Positions 16,992-26,817 of a DNA stretch of 64,000 nt are shown piece by piece. The notes beneath the pieces were generated by a model that was not told the DNA's origin, ran no database searches, and was given only the letters and a program-made list of their open reading frames with translations. Numbering within the stretch: position 1 is the first letter of the stretch; every line of letters starts with the position of its first letter. The DNA comes from Paenibacillus sp. FSL W8-0426 (GTDB lineage Bacteria; Bacillota; Bacilli; Paenibacillales; Paenibacillaceae): the NCBI RefSeq assembly GCF_037969725.1, contig NZ_CP150203.1:6845550-6909549 (forward strand). The letters are read 5' to 3'. The position numbers and the translations under genes were made by a program.

Positions 16992-18825
16992 TGTGCTCAC
17001 CTCCTTCGCTCCGCATCGGCAGCTTAAACGTAACCGTTGTGCCGACGTCCAGCTCCGATTCGAGCGAGATGCTGCCGTCATGCGCTTTTACGATTTCCCG
17101 GGCAATGGACAGTCCGAGCCCTGTGCCGCCCATGCTGCGGGATCGGGCCTTGTCTACCCGGTAAAACCGCTCAAAAATGCGGTCCAGGTCCCGCTGCGGA
17201 ATACCCACCCCGGTATCGCTCACCGAAACGGCCAGCGTATTCCCGCCTTCGCGCCTTGCCGAAATCGTAATCGTGCCGCCCTCCAGCGTGTATTTCAGCG
17301 CATTGGACACCACGTTGTCCAGCACCTGGTCGATCTGGTCGCGATCCAGCGGAACAAGCGGCATCCCGTTTTCCACCGACAACACGGACTGAATATCCTT
17401 CTGATGCATCTGGAAGGAGAAACGGTCCGTCACTTCCTCCAGCATTTCCAGCACATCGGTGGGCTGTTTGCGGAGTCGCGCCTCTTTGGAATCGAGCCGC
17501 GACAGATGCAGCAAATCGGTAACCAGCCGAATCATACGCTCCGTCTCGTTTTGGATGACGCCCACGAAACGGCCCGCCAGCTGCGGATCTTCCAGTGCGC
17601 CGTCATCCAGCGCTTCGGCATAACTCTTGATGGTTGTGAGCGGCGTGCGCAGCTCATGGGATACGTTGGCGACGAACTCCCTCCGCGACGCTTCCAGTTC
17701 TTCTTGCTCCGTGACGTCCTGCAGCACGGCAATCGTCCCCGTAATGCCCAGGTCGCGCCGATGCACAGGCGTGAATGTCATGCGGATGACGACAGGCTCC
17801 TCCTGCCCGGCTGGCGCAATCTGCAGCAACGTCGATCCGGTGAATCCGCTCGCCAGCGCCTCGGCATCCTCCGGATCTATGCCGAGCAGGACGGCAAAAT
17901 GCCTGCCCTCGATATCCGCAGGACGCATGCCCAGAATGCTGCTGGCGCGGCGGTTCACCAGTATGACTTTGCCATATTCATCGGTTGCCACCACGCCGTC
18001 GCTCATATTGGTCAGAATCGAAGTCAGCTTTTCCTTCTCTTCTTCGTTCTGGGAGAGAGCGTCGCGCAGCCTGCTCGTCATATAGTTAAAGGCCCGGCTG
18101 AGCTGTCCGATCTCATCCGTGCCGAATACGGGCGTCTGCTGGTCGAAGTTGCCTTCGGCCACCGCCGTGGCCCGCCGCGTGACTTCTTTGATTGGCTGGG
18201 TGATCGTATGCGACAGGATCACGCCAAGCACTGCCGTTAGCACCAGGGCGATCAGAATGCCCGAAATGAAAATTTTGTTGATGCCTTCCATGGTGGCGTA
18301 CAACTCGCTCATCGAAGCGGCGATGTACACTGCGCCGATAATTTTGCCGCCGGACATGACCGGCTTGGCGACGACTTTTTTGCGCACATTATCTTCGTCG
18401 ACAATGTACTCTTCATTATCCCGAATGCCTTGCAAGGCACGACTAACTACGGTTTGCGTGTTTTTCCGCCCCACGTAATCGGAGTGCGAGCTTAAAGAGG
18501 TCGTCAGCACCTTCCCGCTGGCATCGAGAACCTGAATTTCCGCACCGTTGATATTGAACAGATTGTTCACCAACACGCGCAGGTTTTCCGTACGGTCTTC
18601 ACCAGCCTCCGGGTCGCCGCCAGCCAGCGTTTCGCCCACCAGCACAGACAACATTTCAGCCCGGGCCTGCAAATCCTCCGTAAAATTGCTCGTTAACGAA
18701 TTCTTCATCGCGCTGACGAAATAAACCCCGATCAGTTGCATCGCAATCAGGATTAGCAGCACATAGATAATAATCAGCTTGGCTTGAATCGTGCGAAAGA
18801 ACGAAAACTTCAAGAAGCGGCTCAT
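16975..18825 (-). CDS. walK: Cell-wall stress sensor histidine kinase WalK/YycG
   Basis: A 616-residue essential kinase that phosphorylates WalR in response to the state of the cell wall at division sites. Domains in order: membrane segment about 15-38, extracytoplasmic PAS-like sensor about 40-182, membrane segment about 184-205, HAMP about 206-258, cytoplasmic PAS about 265-375, HisKA with phospho-acceptor His390 in VSHELRTPL, and HATPase with DNVVSNALKYT, DTGVGIP and GTGLGLS. The start codon overlaps the walR stop (TAATG). Confidence 0.97.
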   Translation of the reverse strand: MSRFLKFSFFRTIQAKLIIIYVLLILIAMQLIGVYFVSAMKNSLTSNFTEDLQARAEMLSVLVGETLAGGDPEAGEDRTENLRVLVNNLFNINGAEIQVLDASGKVLTTSLSSHSDYVGRKNTQTVVSRALQGIRDNEEYIVDEDNVRKKVVAKPVMSGGKIIGAVYIAASMSELYATMEGINKIFISGILIALVLTAVLGVILSHTITQPIKEVTRRATAVAEGNFDQQTPVFGTDEIGQLSRAFNYMTSRLRDALSQNEEEKEKLTSILTNMSDGVVATDEYGKVILVNRRASSILGMRPADIEGRHFAVLLGIDPEDAEALASGFTGSTLLQIAPAGQEEPVVIRMTFTPVHRRDLGITGTIAVLQDVTEQEELEASRREFVANVSHELRTPLTTIKSYAEALDDGALEDPQLAGRFVGVIQNETERMIRLVTDLLHLSRLDSKEARLRKQPTDVLEMLEEVTDRFSFQMHQKDIQSVLSVENGMPLVPLDRDQIDQVLDNVVSNALKYTLEGGTITISARREGGNTLAVSVSDTGVGIPQRDLDRIFERFYRVDKARSRSMGGTGLGLSIAREIVKAHDGSISLESELDVGTTVTFKLPMRSEGGEHSEGTH

Positions 18826-19556
18826 TACAGACCTACGCTTTTGGGGCTGCGCACCAGATAACCGAGACCGCGCCGGGTCAAGATCGTTTCCGGCTTGCTC
18901 GGATTCTCCTCAATCTTCTCGCGCAGGCGGCGAATCGTCACGTCGACGGTCCGCACATCCCCGAAGTATTCGTAACCCCATACTGCCTGCAGCAGATGTT
19001 CGCGCGTCATCACCTTGCCCGAATTTTTCGCCATATAATAGAGAAGCTCATACTCGCGATGAGTCAGGTCGAGCGGTTCGCCTCCTTTGTACGCTGTATA
19101 CATGTCCATATCGAACGCCAGGTCGAACAAACGCAGCACTTGCTTCTCATCATCCTCTGGTGCCTCCGTTGACGCTGCAGCGATGACCGGCTTCTGCCGC
19201 CTGCGCATCTGTGCCTTTACCCGGGCAAGCAGCTCGCGCGTACTGAACGGTTTCGTGACGTAATCATCCGCGCCCAGCTCCAGCCCGAGTACCTTGTCGA
19301 TCTCGCCATCCTTGGCGGTCAGCATGATAATGGGCATCTCCAAATGAGCGCGAACTTCACGGCATACGTCCATGCCGTCTTTGCCCGGCAGCATCAAATC
19401 CAGCAGCATCAGGTCCGGCTTCTCGGATAGCGCCAGCTCAACCGCACGAATGCCGTCAAAGGCACAAATGACCTCATACCCTTCTTTCTCCAGATTAAAC
19501 TTCAGAATGTCCGCGATGGGCTGCTCGTCGTCAACCACCAGAATCTTTCCCTGCAT
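18825..19556 (-). CDS. walR: Essential response regulator WalR/YycF
   Basis: OmpR-class regulator of 243 residues. The receiver domain has phospho-acceptor Asp53 in [12 protein letters not shown] and Lys in TKPFS; the C-terminal winged helix ends GLGYLVR. It controls autolysins and wall metabolism by binding TGTWAH-N5-TGTWAH. The linker ([16 protein letters not shown]) is a few residues longer than in B. subtilis. It is the first gene of walR-walK-walH-walI-walJ. Confidence 0.97.
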   Translation of the reverse strand: MQGKILVVDDEQPIADILKFNLEKEGYEVICAFDGIRAVELALSEKPDLMLLDLMLPGKDGMDVCREVRAHLEMPIIMLTAKDGEIDKVLGLELGADDYVTKPFSTRELLARVKAQMRRRQKPVIAAASTEAPEDDEKQVLRLFDLAFDMDMYTAYKGGEPLDLTHREYELLYYMAKNSGKVMTREHLLQAVWGYEYFGDVRTVDVTIRRLREKIEENPSKPETILTRRGLGYLVRSPKSVGL

Positions 19557-20077
19557 CTGCTGTATTCACCCCTATATCCTGCATGATCCGCCGCAGCGGT
19601 CTATTTCTCTTTTCTATATAAGCAACGCTTCGCTTCTCCAGATTGGTTCTGCCTCTCCGTTAGCGTGTAAAAATTGAGTTCAGCCTATATGCATGCTCAT
19701 TCTCTATATAACGCACAAACGATGCTGCTATTTCCCGGTAGCGAAGCTTGTCTCCCCATTTCGGGAAATCACACATGTTTGTCCTACATTGGATGGATTA
19801 TAATCAATAGTTTAACATACCTTGAGCGGCGTAACATCCCGAACCGGCGTCTCAATACTCAGAAATTGAAAGTTTTTTACATATTGATGATCATCGCAAT
19901 AACATCTGCGGGAACCCGCCTGACCTCAGTCCCTGATCGGTCCAACGGTTCCTCTATCTTCCAGAACCAGAAAACCGAAGTCCTGCCATCGCAAAAAGGC
20001 CAGCCTAAGCTGACCCATAGATATAGCGGTTCGCACAGCAGCATTCGCAGCCACCACAATCCGCCTTATATTCAGTT
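19557..20077. other. Gene-free stretch upstream of walR
   Basis: 520 bp containing the walR promoter region, the M23 gene terminator (19993-20015) and an 8-bp inverted pair ATTTCCCG (19730-19737) / CGGGAAAT (19762-19769). No gene or WalR box recognised. Confidence 0.5.
19993..20015 (-). terminator. Terminator of the M23 peptidase gene
   Basis: On the minus strand GGTCAGC-ttag-GCTGGCC, followed by TTTTTGCG. It lies about 65 bp past the stop at 20078. Confidence 0.75.
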
Positions 20078-21613
20078 CTAATTCAAATAAGTGAGCGGGT
20101 TCTCCACCGTTCCGTTGTTATGGATCTCAAAATGAAGATGGGTTCCGGTAGAGCGTCCCGTATTGCCCATAACGCCGATGCTTTCGCCTTTTTCGACGAC
20201 TTGTCCTACCTTGACGCCGATGCTGTCCAGATGACCGTATAACGTTTCGTATCCGTTGCGATGGTTGATGATGATCACATTGCCATAACCGGTCTTCTGG
20301 CCTGCAAACGTCACTACGCCTTCGTCGGACGCCTTCACGTCCCGATTGCCGACCAGGTCGATGCCTTTATGCTGGCGGCCCCAGCGTTGTCCGTAGCTGC
20401 TGGATATGGAAGCGCTCGATACCGGCCAGGCAAACGCGCCAGTCCCTTCGCCCACGACCTTGGTTCCTTTCAGAACCACTTCCGTTACGGCAGCCTTCAC
20501 GACTTCCTGACCCAGCCATTCTTCCTTAACGACCTCGCCATTCTCCTTGGTGACGCGGTACTGCATGTTTTTCAGGCCGCTCTGCCCCGGGCGGACCACT
20601 TTGGTCGTGCCAGCTTTCAGATCGGCGCTTTTGCGCACCTCGACTTGCGGTTTAATCTCGATTTGTTCCACGATCTGTTCGACCGACTTGACGGTCACGG
20701 CCGGTTTCGGAACCGTCAGCGTCAGTTTATCGCCGATTTGCATCGACGTTTCCTTGATTCCGGGATTGTTCTTGCGAATCTCCGCCTGCGTAATCTCGAA
20801 TCTCGCTGCGATGGAGGAAATCGTGTCTCCTTCCTGCACAACGTAAGTTACCGGCGAGTCCTTGCCTACGGTCAAAGCCTTGACCGCTTCGGACACGTCC
20901 CAAATTTTGTTGGGGTCGGCTTTTACGGCGTCGGTGGAAACCTCCTCCTGGATGTCGACCGACTTCAGCGTGGTGCTGGGTCCATCTGCCTTGGAGGAAG
21001 AATTCGCCGATACCGACTTCGTCTTGAGCGGGCTGCTCACGGCCGCTGCCGATATGTATTTGCTCTGCACCTGTTCAAGTACCTTGTTCGCCGTTTCCTC
21101 GTCTTTCACGATGCCGATGACTTCACCGTCCACCTTGATTTCGACGCCTTTGGCGTAAGCTGTCAGCATATCGCTCAACTTATCCAACGTACCCTGACTG
21201 TCCACTTGAGGCTTGTAGGATTTCGCCGTTTCCGTCGTAATGCCTTCGGTATTCAGGACCATCTCTGCGTCCGGATATTTATTTTGGTATTCCTGCGTTT
21301 TGTCTGCGAATAGTTGTTGCAATTGTGCCTCGTCCGAGATGCTTCCGACAGGATTGCCTTTAACCAATACGTTGTAATACGTAAGCGTGTTGGCCGCTAT
21401 GTATTGCTTGGCTGCGAATCCGATCGAAGCTGCGATGAATATCCCGCATGACGCGGCGATGATCCATTTGCGCGAGGTCCAGGCGCGCGCTTTCGTTACA
21501 CTGAAGTTGGACATGCTCATGCTGTTCTTGTCTTCGGCCTTCGGGTGTTTTCCGGATGGTTCGTGTTTCCGGATTTTTTTGCCCGGTTGGCTTATGCCTT
21601 TGAAACCTTTCAT
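20078..21613 (-). CDS. Membrane-anchored M23 peptidoglycan endopeptidase with LysM and G5 domains
   Basis: A 511-residue cell-wall hydrolase: a basic cytoplasmic N-terminus, one membrane segment (about 50-68), an extracytoplasmic region, LysM (TYVVQEGDTISSIAARFEITQAEI...), a G5 domain, and a C-terminal zinc peptidase domain with HKGIDLV and HLHFEIH carrying the metal-binding His residues. It should cleave peptide cross-bridges. The start is ATG 21613 (MKGFKGIS), with AAGGAGAG upstream. A match to the WalR box lies about 166 bp upstream and walR is the next gene, so it is a strong candidate WalR target. Confidence 0.92.
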   Translation of the reverse strand: MKGFKGISQPGKKIRKHEPSGKHPKAEDKNSMSMSNFSVTKARAWTSRKWIIAASCGIFIAASIGFAAKQYIAANTLTYYNVLVKGNPVGSISDEAQLQQLFADKTQEYQNKYPDAEMVLNTEGITTETAKSYKPQVDSQGTLDKLSDMLTAYAKGVEIKVDGEVIGIVKDEETANKVLEQVQSKYISAAAVSSPLKTKSVSANSSSKADGPSTTLKSVDIQEEVSTDAVKADPNKIWDVSEAVKALTVGKDSPVTYVVQEGDTISSIAARFEITQAEIRKNNPGIKETSMQIGDKLTLTVPKPAVTVKSVEQIVEQIEIKPQVEVRKSADLKAGTTKVVRPGQSGLKNMQYRVTKENGEVVKEEWLGQEVVKAAVTEVVLKGTKVVGEGTGAFAWPVSSASISSSYGQRWGRQHKGIDLVGNRDVKASDEGVVTFAGQKTGYGNVIIINHRNGYETLYGHLDSIGVKVGQVVEKGESIGVMGNTGRSTGTHLHFEIHNNGTVENPLTYLN

Positions 21614-21742
21614 GATTCTCTCCTTTTCAGCACTTCTAAAACCGCATTCTGTCAAGACATTACCCGTCGTGTCTGTCTTATGCCTGTCAATGGTTATATT
21701 GGGTGTCCGCAAAAATCAGGACTTTAGCTGCGTTTGTAAAAG

Positions 21743-21795
21743 TGTCAAAATTTTAACCTTTCATCACACCCGTTTACTTTAACACAGGTTTTACA
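21743..21795 (-). promoter_or_regulatory. WalR box plus -35-like element upstream of the M23 gene
   Basis: Minus-strand TGTAAA-ACCTG-TGTTAA at 21779-21795 matches the WalR consensus TGTWAH-N5-TGTWAH at every defined base. A TTGACA (21743-21748) follows 30 bp downstream; the -10 at the expected spacing is poor (AAAGTC). Confidence 0.65.
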
Positions 21796-22233
21796 GGCAT
21801 TTCAACTACAGCGATCACGGCTCAAATGTGCGCTCCCAGGCCGTTTTCCTTATTTATGCATAATGTGGAAGACCATCACCGTCTGTGGCGATGCATTTTT
21901 TCCAAACTGGATTCACCCAAAAGCAAAGCCATTAGGAGTAGGTTCTAAGACCCAGTTTAACATCTTGATGATGCGCATTCACACCTTGCCTGGCTTGGGG
22001 TTTCACCTTCTATGAAAGAGTCGACCATCCTGTACGGCCGACCTCATCATAGCGGAATTTTGATCCGTTCATCCGATGGCGTCCCAAGTTTTAGCGAATG
22101 TTCCAATGTAGTTTTGATCGTCCGGCAACCACGTATACAGTGAATTATTTTCCAGCGGAGAATGCCTGCGATGAATCGGCCACAGGATCTCAAAGATGTA
22201 ATTGCGCTAATTCCCTCCCAGCTCCCGAGAGCC
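21796..22233. other. Gene-free, structure-rich stretch
   Basis: No gene seen. On the minus strand a strong stem AAACTGG / CCAGTTT (about 21904-21958) encloses GAACC and GGGTGAATCC. These elements recall part of the c-di-AMP (ydaO) riboswitch, but other conserved parts are absent. Confidence 0.4.
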
Positions 22234-22275
22234 AAAAAAGCCACCGGGAAGGGGATAATCCCGTTCCGATGGCTT
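22234..22275 (-). terminator. Terminator of the gene at 22359
   Basis: Long imperfect hairpin AGCCACCGGGAAGGGG / CCCGTTCCGATGGCT. On the minus strand it ends in GGCTTTTTTGG. Confidence 0.75.
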
Positions 22276-22358
22276 CTATTACATGTCCTGACCAGCATGC
22301 GTACATAAGTCTCTATTCCGGCCCTAGGCCTTGAAAATACCTAGCTATTTTAACCTCT

Positions 22359-23126
22359 TCATTCAGCCTGCAGTACTTCCATCAGGCCGTCGTATTCTTC
22401 GCTCGTTAAATACTTGGAAATGACCTGCTCAATCTCTCGCAATTCTTCTTCCGTCAATCCGCCCTCCATGGCGCTCGATATTTGCTGCATCTCCTGTTGC
22501 GGCAGCTTGTTCATGAGCAGACTGAAGATCTTCTCTTTCTCCGCCTGCGGCAAGCTGTCTTTTTTGTTCGTAATATCGTCCGGTGATACAACGACCGCTC
22601 CGGTCTCTGTGGAGGCTTTGCCTTCCTCCGTTCCATTGGACGCGTCTGTGGTACCAGCGGTTCCATTGGACGTCCCTGCTGTACCAGCGCCAGCATTTGC
22701 ACCGGTTTCCGATCCTGTTTCAGAATTGGCTCCTAGATCCGATTTTTCATTTAAGTTGCCCTGGCCTGAATCCGGGTTGCCCTGCGATGCATCCTGCGAG
22801 GCTTTTTCCTCACTCTTCGTGCTCCCGTCGCCTTCGTTCCCCATCACTGAAATGGCACCCTCGGGCACCTTCTCCTCCTCGGCCCCGACGGGTTTATCGG
22901 TCGGTTCCGATTCAGGCTCACTCTTCTTTTCGTTGGTTTTGCTCCCGCCCAGAGCACCCTGAAACATGGAGGTTAATCCAAGCGATGACCCTTCCCATTC
23001 AATATTGAAGCTTGCCAGCAGCGATTTTACGTACGATTGCACTATCAGTCCGGTTGTCAGCAGCGTCAATGAGCTGACCAGCACAACCGTGAGCAGCATT
23101 TTTACAAACCATTGCAGCAGTTTCAT
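22359..23126 (-). CDS. Hypothetical membrane-anchored low-complexity protein
   Basis: A 255-residue protein I do not recognise. It has one N-terminal membrane segment (LLQWFVKMLLTVVLVSSLTLLTTGLIVQ), a long Glu/Ser/Gly/Asn/Thr-rich linker, and a folded-looking helical C-terminus (about 185-255: QAEKEKIFSLLMNKLPQQEMQQ...EELREIEQVISKYLTSEEYDGLMEVL). The linker is encoded partly by a tandem 30-bp duplication (22630-22689). GAGGGAG lies about 8 nt before the ATG. It sits between purA and the M23 peptidase, so a wall or sporulation role is possible but not shown. Confidence 0.75.
   Translation of the reverse strand: MKLLQWFVKMLLTVVLVSSLTLLTTGLIVQSYVKSLLASFNIEWEGSSLGLTSMFQGALGGSKTNEKKSEPESEPTDKPVGAEEEKVPEGAISVMGNEGDGSTKSEEKASQDASQGNPDSGQGNLNEKSDLGANSETGSETGANAGAGTAGTSNGTAGTTDASNGTEEGKASTETGAVVVSPDDITNKKDSLPQAEKEKIFSLLMNKLPQQEMQQISSAMEGGLTEEELREIEQVISKYLTSEEYDGLMEVLQAE
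22630..22689. repeat. Tandem 2 x 30-bp duplication inside the linker-coding region
   Basis: Two 30-bp units starting GTTCCATTGGACG and ending GTACCAGCG, differing by a few bases, in frame. They encode the repeated NGTAGT-type linker. Confidence 0.75.
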
Positions 23127-23244
23127 TTCTCTTCACTCCCTCCGATGATCCGTCCTCCAGCCTGTCCGGGTGACGGTTAAGCCAAATCCGCTGTTAACCA
23201 GTATTGACGGAAAATCGGGGTTTCATATCAGATCAAATGCGAAA

Positions 23245-23283
23245 AAGCCCCAAGCGACGCCGGATAGGCAGTACTTGGGGCTT
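23245..23283 (-). terminator. purA terminator
   Basis: Stem AAGCCCCAAG / CTTGGGGCTT, followed on the minus strand by TTTTTCGC. It lies 20 bp beyond the purA stop. Confidence 0.85.
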
Positions 23284-23302
23284 ACTTATTTATAATGATG
23301 GA

Positions 23303-24640
<1,338 letters not shown>

Positions 24641-24756
24641 CTATCTCGGCAGGCAAATGAATGTGAAAACACCGGCGGAGAAGCGTGCTAACGGACAGTG
24701 AAAACTCCTTCGTTACATTGGAAGGAAGGTTTTCGCTGCTTTAACGCAGCAGTAAT

Positions 24757-24785
24757 AGTGTACCAGTCCCCATTTTCAAAGTCAA
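24757..24785 (-). promoter_or_regulatory. purA sigmaA promoter
   Basis: Minus strand TTGACT (24780-24785), 17-nt spacer, TACACT (24757-24762). Confidence 0.75.
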
Positions 24786-24791
24786 ATCAAT

Positions 24792-24830
24792 AAACGAACT
24801 AATCATATATTTTTCGTTGTTAATGTTCGG
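24792..24830 (-). promoter_or_regulatory. Paired inverted PurR boxes
   Basis: AAACGAACTAA (24792-24802) and, inverted, TTAATGTTCGG (24820-24830), separated by an AT-rich spacer immediately upstream of the purA -35. This is the arrangement of B. subtilis PurR operators (inverted CCGAAC boxes). Confidence 0.75.
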
Positions 24831-25010
24831 AAATACACCTAAGTTGCGGCTGAATGTATCCATTATTGTTCCAAAAGCACGCAAAGAAAACCGGCTATGC
24901 CTGCGCCCTGGAAGCAGGATGGCATGCCGATTTCTTATGGCAACACGGAATTGCGCAAAACGGCGCAACTCCATCATTGCATATAATGCTTTACGCATCA
25001 GAGGTCTGTA

Positions 25011-26372
25011 CTACATCGCGAATGCATCGTTATGCGCCCGCTCGTAGTTGACGAATTTGTTGAACTGCTTCAGGAAGACCAACTCTACCGTACCTACCGG
25101 ACCGTTACGCTGTTTGGCGATAATGATCTCGATAATGTTCTTCTTCTCGGTCTCCTGGTTGTAATAATCATCCCGGTACAAAAACGCCACGATATCGGCA
25201 TCCTGCTCGATCGAACCCGATTCCCGCAAGTCACTCATCATTGGGCGCTTGTCCTGCCGCTGCTCCACGCCCCGGCTGAGCTGGGACAACGCGATAACCG
25301 GAACTTCAAGCTCACGGCCGATCTGCTTCAGCGTACGGGAAATCTCGGAGACCTCCTGCTGGCGGTTCTCCCCTGCTTTGCCGCGGCCGCTGATGAGCTG
25401 CAGGTAATCGATCAGGATCATGCCAAGCCCCTTCTCTTTTTTGAGACGGCGGCATTTGGCACGAATGTCGGCTACCGTGATCCCGGGTGTATCGTCAATA
25501 TAGACTTCCGCTTCCGACAATGCAGCAATGCCCATCGTCAGCTTCTGCCAGTCCTCGTCGCCCTTGAAATCCCCGTTACGCATGACACCCGCATCCAGGT
25601 TCGCCTCAGCGCAGATCATCCGCTGCACAAGCTGTGCCGCCGACATCTCCAGACTGAAGATGGCTACCGTCTCCTGCGCACGAATGGCCACGTTCTGGGC
25701 GATATTCAGCGCAAAGGCGGTCTTACCTACGGAAGGACGTGCCGCTACAATGATCAAGTCACTGCGCTGAAAACCTGCGGTCATCTTGTCCAAATCGATA
25801 AATCCGGACGGGATGCCTGTTGTTGTTCCCCTGTTCTGATGCAGCGTCTCGACACGGTCGAACACTTCCATCAGAACATCGCGGATGGCAATAAAGCCGC
25901 TGCTGGAGCGACGATTGGAAATTTCCAGGATGCGCCGCTCGGCTTCCCCGAGCATGGCCGATACATCCTCTCCGCCTGCATAACCTTCGCTCACAATCTG
26001 CGTGGCGGTACGGATGAGTCGCCGCAGCATCGATTTTTCTTCGATGATCTGGGCGTAATAATCGACATTGGCTGCCGTAGGCACGCCATGGGCCAGCTTC
26101 GCAAGATAGCTGACGCCGCCGGCCTCCTCCAGCTCGCCTTTGTCCTTCAAACGCGAAGTCAGCGTGACAAGGTCAATCGGCTGATTTTCCTCGCCAAGCT
26201 GAATCATCGTTTCATAGATGAGTTGATGCGGCTTGTCATAGAAATCCTCGGTTTGCACCCGTTCCATCGCTGTAATCAGGGCCTCGCCCTGAAGCAGGAT
26301 TGCACCCAGCACGGCCTGCTCGGCTTCCAGGTTCTGCGGGGGAATCCGGTCGAATAACATTTCGCCGCCCAT
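25011..26372 (-). CDS. dnaB: Replicative DNA helicase
   Basis: A 453-residue RecA-like hexameric helicase (called DnaC in B. subtilis) that unwinds DNA at the fork. The N-terminal domain (PPQNLEAEQAVLGAILL) binds primase. Walker A is in ARPSVGKTAFALN and Walker B in GMILIDYLQLI; the SQLSRGVEQR and QDADIVAFLYR motifs are present. GGAGGAG lies 6 nt before ATG 26372. It begins directly after the rplI stop and is the last gene of the mazG-like/yybS/gdpP/rplI/dnaB series. Confidence 0.97.
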   Translation of the reverse strand: MGGEMLFDRIPPQNLEAEQAVLGAILLQGEALITAMERVQTEDFYDKPHQLIYETMIQLGEENQPIDLVTLTSRLKDKGELEEAGGVSYLAKLAHGVPTAANVDYYAQIIEEKSMLRRLIRTATQIVSEGYAGGEDVSAMLGEAERRILEISNRRSSSGFIAIRDVLMEVFDRVETLHQNRGTTTGIPSGFIDLDKMTAGFQRSDLIIVAARPSVGKTAFALNIAQNVAIRAQETVAIFSLEMSAAQLVQRMICAEANLDAGVMRNGDFKGDEDWQKLTMGIAALSEAEVYIDDTPGITVADIRAKCRRLKKEKGLGMILIDYLQLISGRGKAGENRQQEVSEISRTLKQIGRELEVPVIALSQLSRGVEQRQDKRPMMSDLRESGSIEQDADIVAFLYRDDYYNQETEKKNIIEIIIAKQRNGPVGTVELVFLKQFNKFVNYERAHNDAFAM

Positions 26373-26373
26373 C

Positions 26374-26817
26374 TTACTCCTCCGTTACCTGTACCTTGAT
26401 AGTCGCTTTGACTTCAGGATGAACCTTCACCGTTACTTGTGTTACGCCGAGCGTACGGATTGGATCGTCCAGTTCGATTTTGCGTTTATCGATTTTCAAG
26501 CCTTTGGCTGCAAGCGCCTCAGCGATTTGTTTGCTTGTGATGGCCCCGAACAGGCGACCGCCTTCACCCGCTTTGGCTTTCAGTTCGGTGACTTCAGCCT
26601 CCAGCTTTTTGCCGAGCACTTCCGCTTCCGCTTTTTCTTCTTGTTTGCGGCGCTCTTCAGCTGCATTCTGGTTCTCCAGCGTTTTCATGTTTCCGTCGGT
26701 AGCCAGACGCACCAGCCCGCGCGGCAGAAGGAAATTCTGTGCATATCCTTCCGATACTTCCTTCACTTGTCCTTTTTTCCCCTGACCTTTAACATCTTTT
26801 ATAAAAATGACTTTCAT
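26374..26817 (-). CDS. rplI: 50S ribosomal protein L9
   Basis: A 147-residue L9: the N-terminal domain [34 protein letters not shown] is diagnostic, followed by the long connecting helix and the C-terminal RNA-binding domain. It binds 23S rRNA at the base of the L1 stalk. The start codon overlaps the gdpP stop (ATGA), suggesting coupled translation. Confidence 0.98.
   Translation of the reverse strand: MKVIFIKDVKGQGKKGQVKEVSEGYAQNFLLPRGLVRLATDGNMKTLENQNAAEERRKQEEKAEAEVLGKKLEAEVTELKAKAGEGGRLFGAITSKQIAEALAAKGLKIDKRKIELDDPIRTLGVTQVTVKVHPEVKATIKVQVTEE

Noticed and set aside
19730..19769. ATTTCCCG ... CGGGAAAT as a Noc-binding site
   Set aside because: The Noc site ATTTCCCGGGAAAT is contiguous; here the halves are separated by about 24 bp, so I do not call it.
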